From Dryomyza anilis (taxonomy: Eukaryota; Arthropoda; Insecta; Diptera; Dryomyzidae), in contig OX638136.1 in the NCBI GenBank assembly GCA_951804985.1, forward strand, positions 6,699,852 through 6,763,851: 64,000 bases of DNA, written 5' to 3'. The position numbers and the translations under genes were made by a program. Below, piece by piece: positions 42,820 to 53,488 of this stretch. Numbering within the stretch: position 1 is the first letter of the stretch; the number at the start of each line of letters is the position of its first letter. The notes below the pieces were generated by a model that saw nothing but the letters and a program-made list of their open reading frames with translations, made no database searches and had not been told where the DNA came from.

Positions 42820-43510
42820 ACAGAACATTAGTTACCTTAAGATAGTAATTTTTACACAAAGGCGCAATGTATAGAGAAAAGCTGCAAAAGGCGTAAACTA
42901 TTGAAATAACAATGAAAATTAAAACAGCGCATAACTTTCACAATTTTATCGTCTTTTGAAGCTCAAAATTATCAAAACAAACACAAAATGGAAAAGACGC
43001 ATATTTACAAATGGCGCAGAAACCCTGTAAATTATGCAATTTTTTCAATTTTGTGTTTTTTTTTTTGTAATTTGAAGCCTTTTCCTATATATTTTTTTCT
43101 CTTTATTTTGTGCTCTTTTAGAAAAGCACAAAATGTCTGTAAATCAGGCGCTTTTCAATTTTGTAATGTTTTGAAATTTTCGCCCTTCTGTAGAGGCGCT
43201 AAAATTTTGTATAGTGCATTTGCAATTTTATTCTTTATTGAAAATTTTGCGCATTTCTCCATATTTTTCGCGATTTTGTAAAGGCGCACAAATTTTGTAA
43301 ATAAGGCACATTTGCAATTTTATGCTTTTTGCGCTCTTTAGGAAACGCGCAAAATTACTGTTTTGTAAATTATGCGCCTTTTGCGATTTTATGCTTTTTT
43401 TTTTGCTAATTTTGCGTCTTTCTTTATAGTTTCCCCTCTTTTAAAGAGGCGCAAAATTCGGTATGTTAATCGCATTTTTGATGTGTTTTTTTGAAAATTT
43501 TAAAGGTGCG
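42820..43510. repeat. Degenerate AT/GCGC repeat block
   Basis: Short irregular units of the kind GCGCAAAATTTTGTAAAT and their reverse (GCAATTTTATGC, AATTTTGCGC) are repeated over about 650 bp, partly palindromic. It is followed by GGGGGCCCTGCCCCC and ATCTCCCCCTTC (43518-43545). It looks like the subterminal repeats of a DNA transposon, but no ends or TSD could be defined. Confidence 0.5.
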
Positions 43511-43559
43511 CCTTTTTGGGGGCCCTGCCCCCATCTCCCCCTTCAAACCCCCTGAATCC

Positions 43560-44790
43560 ACGCTTGGACAAAAACCAAGGCTAATTCAAATTCATTCAAT
43601 TTCATTGTCCAAGAAATGTAAAATAGAAACTAAACTGATGGATAAGAACGATTTTGTTTCAGCGAAATTTCTCGAATTACGTTTCAAGATGATTATTTCC
43701 GACTCACAAAATGCTAGAAGAATTACTCATTTAAAAATGCGTTGAGATTGGTTACGACTCCAGTATTTCAATGATAAATCCATCGAGCGAAACAGATAAG
43801 GCACAGTGGCGATGCCGAATTCGACTGCACGGACAATCGAGTGCTTCATTTGAGGAATCTACAGCGAAGAAATCTATGTACTGCATTTTTGAAATTCCGG
43901 GAAAATTTAAATGTCTTTTTAAGAGTTTAATTTTTTTAGATTGGTTTTAACAGACCCATTTATGTTGTTTATTATTTTGAATTACTAAATATACAAATTT
44001 GATTATTTTAAATAATTATTATTTTTTTTAATAGCATTTATAAAATTTTCACATTAAAAAATTTAATTATTTGTTATTATTTTATAAATGTTTTGGCATA
44101 TAAAATGTGTGGTAAAGTGATTAAAGTGAAACTTAACTAAATTCTAAAATAATTATTTATTTCACATTTCTGCATTATTTTACTGTAGGAAAGAGTGTGC
44201 GGTGAGAGTACGGTGTTCAAAGTAAAACAAAACCTGACAAAAATATAAATTGTGGTTTTGGAAATAGAATCATCCAAAGATACTGTATTTTGTTAAAATT
44301 TATTATTTTTGATAATACCAATCTTATATGTTCTTATTCCGTTCATAAAACAAGACAAGTGGATAAAGAATGCTATTGCAAAAGTGTGAAGCATATTGAT
44401 AAATGAGGTTTTTTAATTAACAATATTTATTATACTATACATTCATTGTTCTTATATAAAGTATACAATAAAGAATAATACAAATATTTAAATCATTGTT
44501 AAAATACTATACTATGTTCCACTGTGTGCAGTCGACTTCAATTCTACGCATGCAACCCCAGTACTAAAAATTAATTGTTGACCAATTTTTAAATTGACTT
44601 TATATTCATACATTTAAATAAACAACTAATGATTTAAATGTATCTAATAAAAAACAAAATAAACATTCTATTTTTAACGGTACTAGAAGTATTTTTAAAC
44701 TGTACGTTTCAATTGTGAATGTAAACATCTCAAATTTTACTACTGAGTATTTACAATACCTCTGTTTTTTTTTTTTTTGAATATCTACTA
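43560..44790. other. No recognisable feature
   Basis: AT-rich unique-looking sequence. No gene, RNA gene or copy of the other repeats in this window was seen. Confidence 0.5.
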
Positions 44791-44865
44791 AGATCCAAAG
44801 CACTCAGACAGACTATATCCATTGTACTGTGAAATCTATTCCCTACAATTTTGTGGTTAATATCA
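44790..44865 (-). mobile_element. LINE 3' UTR fragment, related to the LOA-like element
   Basis: AAAGCACTCAGACAGACTAT, TCCATTGTACTGTGA and TATTCCCT match 31300-31350 at the 3' end of the LINE at 31257-36580. The poly(T) at 44766-44778 corresponds to its A-rich tail. A heavily 5'-truncated insertion. Confidence 0.6.
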
Positions 44866-44956
44866 CTCACTCTACTAATTTAAAAAAAAAAAAATCAAGG
44901 AAAACTACAAACATAGGCCGGCATTATATATAAATATTTTGTAATAATTTTACGTT

Positions 44957-45206
44957 GGACTGCGAGGCGAAAGGTCCCCGGTTTAAGCCTGGACTGGGGC
45001 TAACAACATCTTTTCATAGAAACATTTTTCTATACCGCGCTACCTCTCGGCAGTAAATGGCAAACCTACGAGAGTAAAACATTGCCTATGAAAAATCTCT
45101 CACTTGCCGTTCGGATTCGGCAATAAACTGTAGGTCCCACCACTTTGAGCACAAATATAACACGCACAGCTCAAAATGGTGAGAGAGCTCGGCCTAAGTT
45201 CTTATA
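44957..45206 (+). mobile_element. tRNA-derived SINE, plus copy
   Basis: GCGAGGCGAAAGGTCCCCGG, TTTAAGCCTGGACTGG, ACCGCGCTACCTCTCG, TCGGATTCGGCAATAAACTG and GAGAGAGCTCGGCCTAAGTT. It is colinear with the reverse complement of 17996-18252. The B box is GGTTTAAGCC. The 3' end is followed by TATATATTATAATAA, not a long TA run. Confidence 0.75.
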
Positions 45207-46037
45207 TATTATAATAATTTTACATCAGATTCAGAAAAAAAAATATTATTCAAAAATTCCATTTCACAATTTCTACTGAGTTGTTTAATACTGTTGACTG
45301 TGAGTTTACAATGAATAAAATCTATTTTTACGATAAATTCACATCAAAAATTCCTGTGGTATTATTAACAAATGAAAATTTGTTAATGTCTCAATGTTGC
45401 ATGAACACATTTTTTATAAAACACCGATTTTTTTAACTTTTCCTTCTTCTCACAAACATTTCCAGTACTTGTTATATTTACAAATATTTGTATGTCTTAC
45501 AAATTTTCATTTGTGTATTTATGCAAAAAGAACTTTATATTCTTGTTAATAAAACAAAATCATTATTTTTTAGCATTTTGTTAAAATTACAAGGGTTTTT
45601 GTATAAATCAAATTAAATTTAGATGTGAATTTATAATAACAAGAGAAATTGACACAATTTTTTCACAGGACTTATTAAAAAATATATTTTGTAACAAAAT
45701 AGTTTTCTATAAAATAAATTTGTTTATAGAAACAAGAAAACAAGTTTGTTTATAGAACAAAATAAATTTGTTCATCAAACAACATAATTTTGTTCATCTA
45801 ACAAAATAAGTTTTTATATCATACAAATTTACCTTGTTAATGAGACAAAAGTATTTTATTAACTGAACCAGACAATATGTTAATATAACAATAAAAAATG
45901 GGAGTTGTAAATATTTGTAAATAAAACAAATATTTCTTGTGGACCGTATATTAACAAATATTTTGTTAATATCACCATAGGAATTTTTTGTGTGCAGTTG
46001 AGATTTATTTAATCATATAATTTATATAACATTATAC
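45207..46037. other. No recognisable feature; left flank of the minus Gypsy P
   Basis: Very AT-rich, with several ACAAAATAAATTTGTT-type short repeats around 45700-45960. It ends with ATAC (46034-46037), the left target-site duplication of the Gypsy element. Confidence 0.5.
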
Positions 46038-46405
46038 TGTTACGAAATTCAGTCTACGGAAAACTATCCTACAAGTTCGTTTCGCTGGATTGTACAGAAA
46101 ATAAAAAACACACTTATATTTGGTTTTAACTAGTATTATTTCAACTAGTATTAATTAACTTTATTTAATTAAATAACAACTTAAAGAATAAAGAATATCA
46201 ACTGCTGAATTTCTACAATTTAGCTTTACAATGTTCACTCACGAGACGCACTGGTTCACTTATATACTGCAGGAATTAGTTCGCCACGTTTCGACAAGCT
46301 TCGACTTGTTTCGAGAACCTTCTACTCGTTTCGTGAATGACGCATGTTATTGGCATCTCATTCGAACTCATGTGTTTTAATGTGCTGATCATCCATCTCT
46401 TATAT
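46038..46405 (-). repeat. 3' LTR of minus Gypsy P, partial (368 bp)
   Basis: Starts TGTTACGAAATTCAGTCTAC like the 5' LTR at 51959. It breaks off after TCATCCATCTCTT (about 46405), so the part nearest the polypurine tract is lost. Flanked by ATAC, matching ATAC at 52491-52494. Confidence 0.88.
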
Positions 46406-46789
46406 TATATATGCGCCCAAGAATTTTATTCGAAAAAAACTACTCTTTTTCAGATATTAACTCTCATAGTAAATACTTTTTTTATTAAAAAAATTAGGTT
46501 TTAGTGCGTTTTGATTTTAAGATTACTGCTAATATAAATATACTATTTATATTATGTTATGATATATAAATAGATGTTTTAAGAACTTATAATACAACAA
46601 AAAACGGAACTAGTCTAAAGAACCAATAAGATGTCATACAATACTCCAAAACAGAAAAGTAAAGTGTTCCGAATTGTTCCCCTAAACTTTTAATGCAGTT
46701 TTGCTGCCAAATGTAGGAGCATTTCAAATCAGTTTTAAAATTTTTCAAATAATTGATTTGGTAAAAAAAATAACTTTGTGTTTAAACCA

Positions 46790-47415
46790 GTTGGGAAGGT
46801 TAGATTACATGAGAAATTTTAAATTTGGTGTTATTATGATAGTTAGAATTATTAAAATTATAGTCGGTCTAAGCCGACTTTAAATACCCTACACATATGT
46901 GTGGTTAACATTCAAAGTGGTATATTGGTCACCAGGGTATACGATTCCTGAAAATAACAACAAAATTTCAATCGCTAAAGAATTTCCATTCATTTGATAC
47001 CCATATTTACAAATGGGTAGGTATGCCGAATTTCGATATTTTTTTCGGCGAAAAACAATATTTTCGAGTATTTGAAAATGACTTCAATATATATTTGACC
47101 AAAAAAGTTTATCTAAGCACGTATAAATTGATCTGTAGATGTAAATTTAATATGAGGTACTTGAATATAAATGGTCAGATCACAGGTCACAATGGACCAA
47201 TCTGCCCAATATTTTCGCACATTCAGCGTAGGTATATAAGTAATCTAACTTATGAGTTTAATTTATCTAATTTTTCAATTGTTTATGTAGTGGGGATTTC
47301 AACAGACAGACAGACGGGCATCTCTAAATCGACTCAGGAGGTCATGCTGATCAAGAATATATATACTTTTCCATACAGGAGATGCTTCCTTCTGGGTGTT
47401 ATAAACTCCGTACCA
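46790..47415 (-). mobile_element. Fly repeat F, minus copy, inside Gypsy P
   Basis: Opens GTTGGGAAGGTTAGATTACA, continues ATACCCTACACATATGTGTG, and ends with ACAGACAGACAGACGGGC, CTGATCAAGAATATATATAC and TTTTCCATACAGG. It lies between the truncated 3' LTR and the integrase end and replaces about 180 bp of LTR plus the polypurine region. 46406-46789 is AT-rich and unassigned. Confidence 0.7.
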
Positions 47416-47465
47416 AACTGAATACGTTTACTTGTCTTTAATCAAAATATACGGTTTTTAGAATT

Positions 47466-48443
47466 TTGGCCAGCTTTTCTGAATCCGATACACGACATCG
47501 TTAATTCTTTTAATTATCTTGTATGTTCATTCCCAGTATGTTTGTAGCTTAGGGGATAAGCCTTTCTTTCCTTGTGGGTTATAGAACAAAACAAGTTGTC
47601 CTTCCGTAAATCCCTGTGAATTTGTGTGCAAGTCGTATCTGGCCTTCATTTTATCACTCGCAAATTGTGTACGCTGCTTTACAAACAGATGCACTTCGTT
47701 CATTTCTTCACTTTTTCTGGAAACATAATCGTGTACAGGAATTCCAGGTGAAGGACTCGCACCGAACAAAATTTCTTCCTTGATCTGAATGCAATTCCAA
47801 CAGTACTCCAAAACGGCTTACCCAGTTGTTATCTAATGCATCCGCAACTGCTGTGGCTTCTTGATTCGGCATGGTGACAGTTCAGGCCACTTTCTGAAGT
47901 AGTCAATGACGACAAGCACATACTTATTACTCGCATCACTGATTGGAAATGGTCCGGCGACATCCATGGCGATACGTTCGAATGGTGCTCCCACGTTGTA
48001 CTGATGCATTCTGCCGCGAATCTGACTGTTGGTCCTTTTGCTGATACACATTGTGGACAACTGCGAATCCAATGGGCGACTGACTCTTGGCATCCAACCC
48101 AATAAAAACGTTTCTTTACCTTCTCGACCGTTTTTTTAATGCCCAAATGACCACCACTAGATCCACCATGGTATTCCACTAATATCTCTTTTACTTTTGA
48201 CTTGGGAAGAACAATCAAACTTCGAGCGGAGGTGCCATCTTCACTTTCACATACACGATATAGGCAACCGTCTTGTAGCTTTAAGATTTGCCACTGCGCC
48301 CAGTAAGCCTTAGTTATTGGGCAGTTGGCAGCTATCTCTTCCCATGATGGTTTTCTTTGCTCTCCCTTGAACATAATGAATTCTGTGATCGATTTGATCA
48401 ATTTGGATTTGTTCCAGAGTCCAATTTTCATCGGGTAAAACAT
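47466..48443 (-). pseudogene. Minus Gypsy P integrase, frameshifted
   Basis: The HHCC domain is intact (YHGGSSGGHLGIKKTVEK to SCPQC, 48443-47990), with N-terminal WAQWQILKLQDGCLYRVCES. The core's first part is readable at 48102-47833 (MDVAGPFPISDAS; VVIDYFRKWPE). A deletion near 47780 joins it to the region after the catalytic E, so the last two catalytic residues are missing. The C-terminal part at 47811-47527 shows ASPSPGIPVHDYV and EGQLVLFYNPQGKKG, and ends near 47466 before repeat F. Compared with the plus copies, the integrase core is worse here. Confidence 0.88.
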
Positions 48444-49790
48444 TCAAAGAATATCAATAATGTTTTCTTTTCCTACTGCTCTTAAACAATGTCTGCATCC
48501 AAGTATACAAGGACGCCGTGACAGAGCATCTGCATTTACTTGATGACTTCCTTTACGATGTTCGATGGTGAAATCGTAGCTCTGTAATCGCTCTATCCAA
48601 CGCGCTATTTGGCCTTCTGGGTCTTTGAACTGAAGTAACCATCTCAGTGCAGCGTGATCGGTTCTCAAGTGAAACTGTTGTTCGTACAGATATTTATGGA
48701 AATTTTTCACACTTTCGATTACAGCAAGAAGCTCCCTCCTGGTGACACAGTAATTTCGCTCTGGCTTGGACAAGGTAGTAAACGATAACTTTTTCTTGCA
48801 TTCGTATCAAGTATAAATTTCTCAACTGGAATTGGATACGCAAAAATTAGTGCCGAGCACAGTAGATCTTTTAATTTCAAGAACGCGCTTTCTTGATCAA
48901 CGCCCCATTGAAATGCGTGGTTCTTTCTTGTCAACTCATGACGACTGCTAGCAACAATTGCAAAACCTGGAAAAAAAAACCTGTAGTATGTACGTAGCCC
49001 CAAGAAACTTCGTAGTTCGTGTAAGTTTTGCGGTCTCGGCCAATCCTTTACTGCAACTATTTCATTCTCATCAGTATGCACTCCTTCCGTGACATTTCTT
49101 TGGGCTAGGTTGTAGACTCGTATTTTCCAATCGAAGGAATACTTCCTCTAAATTTCTTTGATGTTCGTCAAAGTCCTTGCCCATGACAATGATGTCGTCA
49201 AGGAATACCAGACAAGGTTTCCAGTGTAGACCTCTCAATACGTGCTCCATTAACGGCTCGAATGTTGCTGGGGCATTACATAGCCCAAACGGCATTACCA
49301 GAAATTGCCATAGTCCATCGCCGGTACTGAATGCGGTCTTCTCTCCATCTTTCTTATCGATTTCTACTTACCAGTAACCGCTTTGCAAGTCCAACGTTGA
49401 AAACCACTTAGCATTAGATAGTGTATCCAAGGTGTCATCGATTCTGGGCAATGGATAACTATCTTTCTTGGTAACATCATTAAGTTTTCGGTAATCAAAG
49501 CAGAACCGAGTACTACCGTCCTTCTTTTTCACCAATAATACTGGTGAACTCCATGGACTCTAAGATGGTTCCACCACGCCATTTGTGTGCATTTCTTTAA
49601 CCAAATGTGATACTTTGTCTCTTTTCGCAAGTGGTACCCTTCTTGATGCTTGACGAATTGGGTTAGAATCACCAGTATCTATTCGATGTTTTACAATGGA
49701 AGTTCTGCCATCCTGTTGACCCTTTTCAGCAAATATACACCGATATTGGTCAATTAGCTGTTGCGCTAGACTTTTTTCTTTTGCAATCAA
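48444..49790 (-). pseudogene. Minus Gypsy P RT and RNase H
   Basis: RT from 49790 (AQQLIDQYRCIFAEKG; HRIDTGDSNPIRQASRRVPL). A TAG at about 49560 lies in the motif before SPW, and a TAA lies in GYW-VEI near 49366. It keeps MPFGLCNAPATFEPLMEHVL and the catalytic FLDDIIVMGKDF (49295-49071), which both plus copies have lost. It continues SFLGLRTYYRFFFPGFA (49081-48780). RNase H has lost some codons (FILDTNA, with Asp to Asn change and short deletion), then SKPERNYCVTRREL and HAALRWLLQFKDPEGQIA (48773-48444). Confidence 0.9.
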
Positions 49791-49799
49791 ATCATTTGT

Positions 49800-50063
49800 C
49801 TAATCATTTATAAACCTGTGAGTAGATTGTTTGTTTATTTGCGATGTGTCGTAGTCCTTTGATTGATTTGACTCACAGCTTATAATCGCTGATGCCTCTT
49901 GACACTGGTCTATCACTGTTCCCTTTTTAATTACTTTGGACGAGTTTTCCATGTTGAGAACTCTTATTGGAACAACTTTGTCTTTTGTCGCTTCTACTAA
50001 TGTTCTTCCGACAACAATATTACTTCTGCTCATTTGCTCATCATTCGCTTCTATAACCCACAA
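49800..50063 (-). pseudogene. Minus Gypsy P protease-RT linker
   Basis: 87 codons including MWVIEANDEQMSRSNIVVGR and IPIRVL-type residues. Identical in most positions to 1083-1316. The protease upstream (about 50070-50300) is degenerate and shows no clear active-site triad. Confidence 0.65.
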
Positions 50064-50367
50064 CCTGCTTATCCCACAATCTCCATTTAATTTCCCCCAA
50101 ACAATTGCTTCTGAATTAGGTGGTATTTTCTATTTTTATGAGCAATTACTTGTTTAATATTCGGGCTCTGGTCACAATCTATGTTTAGTTGGATTTCCGT
50201 GTTCTAGTGTGAAACCGTTACATTAGTTCTGCTCTTCTGGGGCAATCGGTTGTGGGAATCAGATCGTGCCCCGTAGAACTGACTCGTTTTAGTGGAAAGA
50301 TTGATTCAAATTTACGTTATTTTGGACACGATACTGTCTTTCTTCATGTTGGGGTTCATCTGCAGAT

Positions 50368-51406
50368 TTATTTATTGAGCGTTTGCGTTTTTTTACGACA
50401 ATCACGTGCCATATGCCCATATGCATCACAATTGTAGCATTTACCTTTAAATTGGGTATCTCGGTTGGCAGCCCTGTAATATAGTTTAGCACCACTTTTT
50501 AATGCATGGCAAATTACTTCATTTTCCACATCTAGTTTACGGACCTTTGGCGCTGGACGGCACAACGTAGTTGCTGTCTCCCGCGTTAGCGCTGTAGTAA
50601 CAGTTTCCGTAAATGTCACTTTCGGTACGTTTTGTTTCCGGATCACGTATGCCATCAACGAATACCTCGATCTTGCACTTTTCTATAAAGTCACTCGCTG
50701 AATCTGCGTACGACAAATGCGCAAGCCTTTCGACGTCCTCTGCATACGCCTGCAATGTTTCACCATTTCGTTGCATTCGGCCCTTCAGTTCCATCCTGTA
50801 GATCTGCTTCATGTGATCACTGCCATATTTGCGCTGCAATGCACTCATAACCGAGTGTAATTATTTCTATCGCTTTTTGGAACACTTCTGCAATACTTCG
50901 AGTGCGCCTCCTTTTAGCGCCACGATAAGTGCGGCTACGCTGTCCTCATTGTTCCAGCTTGAAAATGTTGAACGTTGTGGTTCCATCGTAAATCGGCGAC
51001 TTTAACCTTGTACCACCCACAACATGTTGTGAGGGTCTATTTATTTGCAACACTTCGAAATATTTTTGCATTTTCTGTAGCTTCTGTTCGATACCATTAA
51101 TTTTATCATCAACGCTAACTTCCATATCCCTTACATGCTCCTCAAGATCTCTTACTTTGCCATTCAGTGTAATAGAAACTTCTAGAAGCTGCTTAGAATG
51201 TTCCTGCATCTGTAACTCTATTTTTTCTTGATGTTGGTTGGAATTTTGTAGAAGTTTCTCCTCAAGCCGATTTGAATTTTCTAGTAGTTTCTGTTCATTT
51301 CTGGTCGAATTTTCTTGGAGCAGTTTTGAATTTTCTTGAAGTTCTGTTTAAAGTTGAATTGAATTTTCTTGAAACTGAGCCATTATCTGAAACTGTTGCT
51401 TTTTGA
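50368..51406 (-). pseudogene. Minus Gypsy P gag: coiled coil, capsid, intact CCHC knuckle
   Basis: From 51406 down: a Gln/Asn-rich coiled-coil region (QENS-type repeats, 51240-51400), LEVSITLNGKVRDLEEHVRD and PIYDGTTTFNIFKLEQ (51209-50946), then the capsid-like part LQRKYGSDHMKQIYRMELKG and DFIEKCKIEVFVDGIRDPE (50848-50640). A frameshift near 50640 is followed by KVTFTETVTTALTRE and an intact zinc knuckle, CYNCDAYGHMARDC (50658-50368). It is less damaged than the plus copies in the knuckle. The N-terminal part is separated by the MITE at 51407-51895. Confidence 0.88.
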
Positions 51407-51895
51407 CAACTGTAATTTTTTCATTGTGTCAGTATATTGTTATAAAGAAAACAAGACATTTGAATTACTTTTGAAAAATTGCGTGTGATTTACTAGATAA
51501 GTGTACAAAACTGCACTGAATCGGCAATCAAAACTAAAGATAATAAAACACCATCGAAATGCTCTAAAATGAAAATAATTCAACAGCATTTGTGTAGCTC
51601 CGGTCCGTCAGGGTAACAAATATATATTTTAGATTTGAAATTTAAATTAACTGTCATCCATCCATGCCCATGTACAGCAATGACTTTATCAGCACGGTAG
51701 TTGGTACACCCACCAAGGAAACTGCCCGAAGCCTGCTTACCACCAATTTTTTAGGGCAAAAAAGTGAAATAAAAAAAATCAATGAAATAAATATTTGTTA
51801 TTTATGAAATGTCTAAATTTAAATTTCCTTTACTTGACATTCCATAGTTTTTGACGTCAGCAATACAGGATACTCATATTATTCTATTATTCTTG
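51407..51895. mobile_element. MITE copy, truncated, inverted, inside Gypsy P gag
   Basis: Reverse complement of 42157-42610 with one intact end (TTCTATTATTCTTG at 51882-51895) and the other lost (joins at TTTTTGACAACTGTAA). It retains about 50 bp (GTACACCCACCAAGG region) missing from the other copy. It splits Gypsy gag about 13 codons after its ATG (51932-51934). Confidence 0.8.
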
Positions 51896-51940
51896 CGGTG
51901 CTGCAACTTCTTTTAGTTGATCAAATTTAACCATTTTGTA

Positions 51941-51957
51941 TCCCACTTCTGACACCA
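51941..51957 (-). promoter_or_regulatory. Primer binding site of minus Gypsy P (tRNA-Leu type)
   Basis: On minus TGGTGTCAGAAGTGGGA, starting one base after the LTR. It is complementary to the 3' end of eukaryotic tRNA-Leu (TCCCACTTCTGACACCA), the primer for minus-strand DNA synthesis. Confidence 0.8.
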
Positions 51958-51958
51958 A

Positions 51959-52490
51959 TGTTACGAAATTCAGTCTACGGAAAACTGTCAACAAGTTCGT
52001 ATCGCTGGATTGTGTACAAAATAAAAACACACTTATATTTGGTAACTAGTATTATTTCAACTAGTATTAATTAACTTTATTTAATTAAATAACAACTTAA
52101 AGAATAATCACTTATATTAACAGCTGAATTTCTACAATTTATCTTTACAATGTTCACTCACGAGACGCACTAGTGCACTATTAAATCACAACTGAAGTAC
52201 TGTGCCTCAGATGCGGTGGCCTTATATACTGCAGGCATCAGTTCGACAAGCTTCGACATGTTTCGAGAACCTTCTACTCGTTTCGTGAAAGATGCATGCT
52301 ATTGGCATCTCATTCGCACTCATGTGTTTTAATGTGCTGATCGTTCATCTCTTCCTCGCACACTGTCTCAGTGCGCTGAATGATCTACGGACTCTTTCTA
52401 ACACATAGCTTAGTGCGCTGAATTGTATTGCGTCTCATTTATTATTGTTGATTGCTTGCACAAAGGGGCAAATTACATCTTTTCGTAACA
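51959..52490 (-). repeat. 5' LTR of minus Gypsy P (532 bp)
   Basis: Plus-strand ends are TGTTACGAAATTC and TTTCGTAACA. Followed by ATAC (52491-52494), matching the ATAC before the other LTR. This defines a complete insertion 46038-52490. Confidence 0.92.
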
Positions 52491-52494
52491 ATAC

Positions 52495-52679
52495 ATTCAT
52501 GATTATATGTCACATCATGCTGTAACGGTTACAGCGCATGATTTAAAGCCTTCCATCTAATATGAGAAGACGAGAAAAAGCTTTTAAATTCTAATACGAC
52601 CCAAAAAAGATCCAAAATAGATGATGCGTTGAATAAATAAAAACCACAAATTAATTTATTTCCTTCTAATTGACTTAGA
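52495..52679. other. No recognisable feature
   Basis: AT-rich spacer between the minus Gypsy P and repeat R. No repeat copy or open frame recognised. Confidence 0.5.
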
Positions 52680-52912
52680 AAATATACCCAAAAAAATCTG
52701 CATTAAAAATGTAGTTGAATTTAACTAAATTTTAGTTGATGACCGTCCTAATGAATATGTAGTCATTTTTGAATAAATGTTTTAGTTCTTTTTACTGCAT
52801 CACTTTTACTGATAAAATTAACGGAGGTTTTAAAACAAACACATTGCATTTATTGACATTTAAATGGATATTCTTATCCAAGAATGAAAAAAATAAGAAT
52901 ATATGTATATAT
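52680..52912. repeat. Repeat R, left part, before Gypsy P plus copy 2
   Basis: GCATTAAAAATGTAGTTGAA, GACCGTCCTAATGAATATGT, TTGAATAAATGTTTTAG and ATTGCATTTATTGACATTTA, ending ATATGTATATAT. R resumes at 58533. Confidence 0.85.
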
Positions 52913-53458
52913 TGTTACAAAAAGATGTAATTTGACCCATAGTGCAAGCAATCAACAATAATTAATGAGACGCAAGACAATTCAGCGCACTAAGCATGTG
53001 TTAGAAAGAGACGGAAGAACATTCAGCGCACTGAGGCAGTGTGTGAGAAAGAGATGGAAGATCATTAAAACACATGAGTGCGAATGAGATGCCAATAGCA
53101 TGCGTCATTCACGAAACGAGTAGAAGGTTCTCGAAACAAGTCGAAGCTTGTCGAACTGATGCATGCAGTATATAAGGGAGCCGCATCAGAGTTACAGCAC
53201 TTCAGTTGTGATTTAATAGTGATCGAGTTAATAGTGATCGAGTGCGTCTCGTGAGTGAACATTGTAAAAATAAATTTTAGTAATTCAGAAGTTGATATAA
53301 GTGATTATTCTTTAAGTTGTTATTTAAATTAATAAAGTTAATTAATACTAGTTGAAATAATACTAGTTAAAACTAAATATAAGTGCGTTTTTATTTTGTA
53401 CACAATCCAGCGATACGAACTCGTAGAACAGTTTTTTGTAGACTGAATTTTCGTAACA
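52913..53458 (+). repeat. 5' LTR of Gypsy P plus copy 2 (546 bp)
   Basis: Starts TGTTACAAAAAGATG and ends TTTTCGTAACA. Preceded by ATAT (52909-52912). Core promoter TATATAA at 53169-53175 with TCAGTT at 53202-53207; AATAAA at 53331-53336. It differs from its own 3' LTR at many positions (for instance an ATCGAGTTAATAGTG duplication near 53221), so the insertion is not recent. Confidence 0.92.
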
Positions 53459-53459
53459 T

Positions 53460-53478
53460 TGGTGTCAGAAGTGGGATT
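53460..53478 (+). promoter_or_regulatory. Primer binding site of Gypsy P plus copy 2 (tRNA-Leu type)
   Basis: TGGTGTCAGAAGTGGGATT, 19 bases complementary to the tRNA-Leu 3' end including CCA, one base after the LTR. Confidence 0.82.
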
Positions 53479-53488
53479 GTGATACAAA

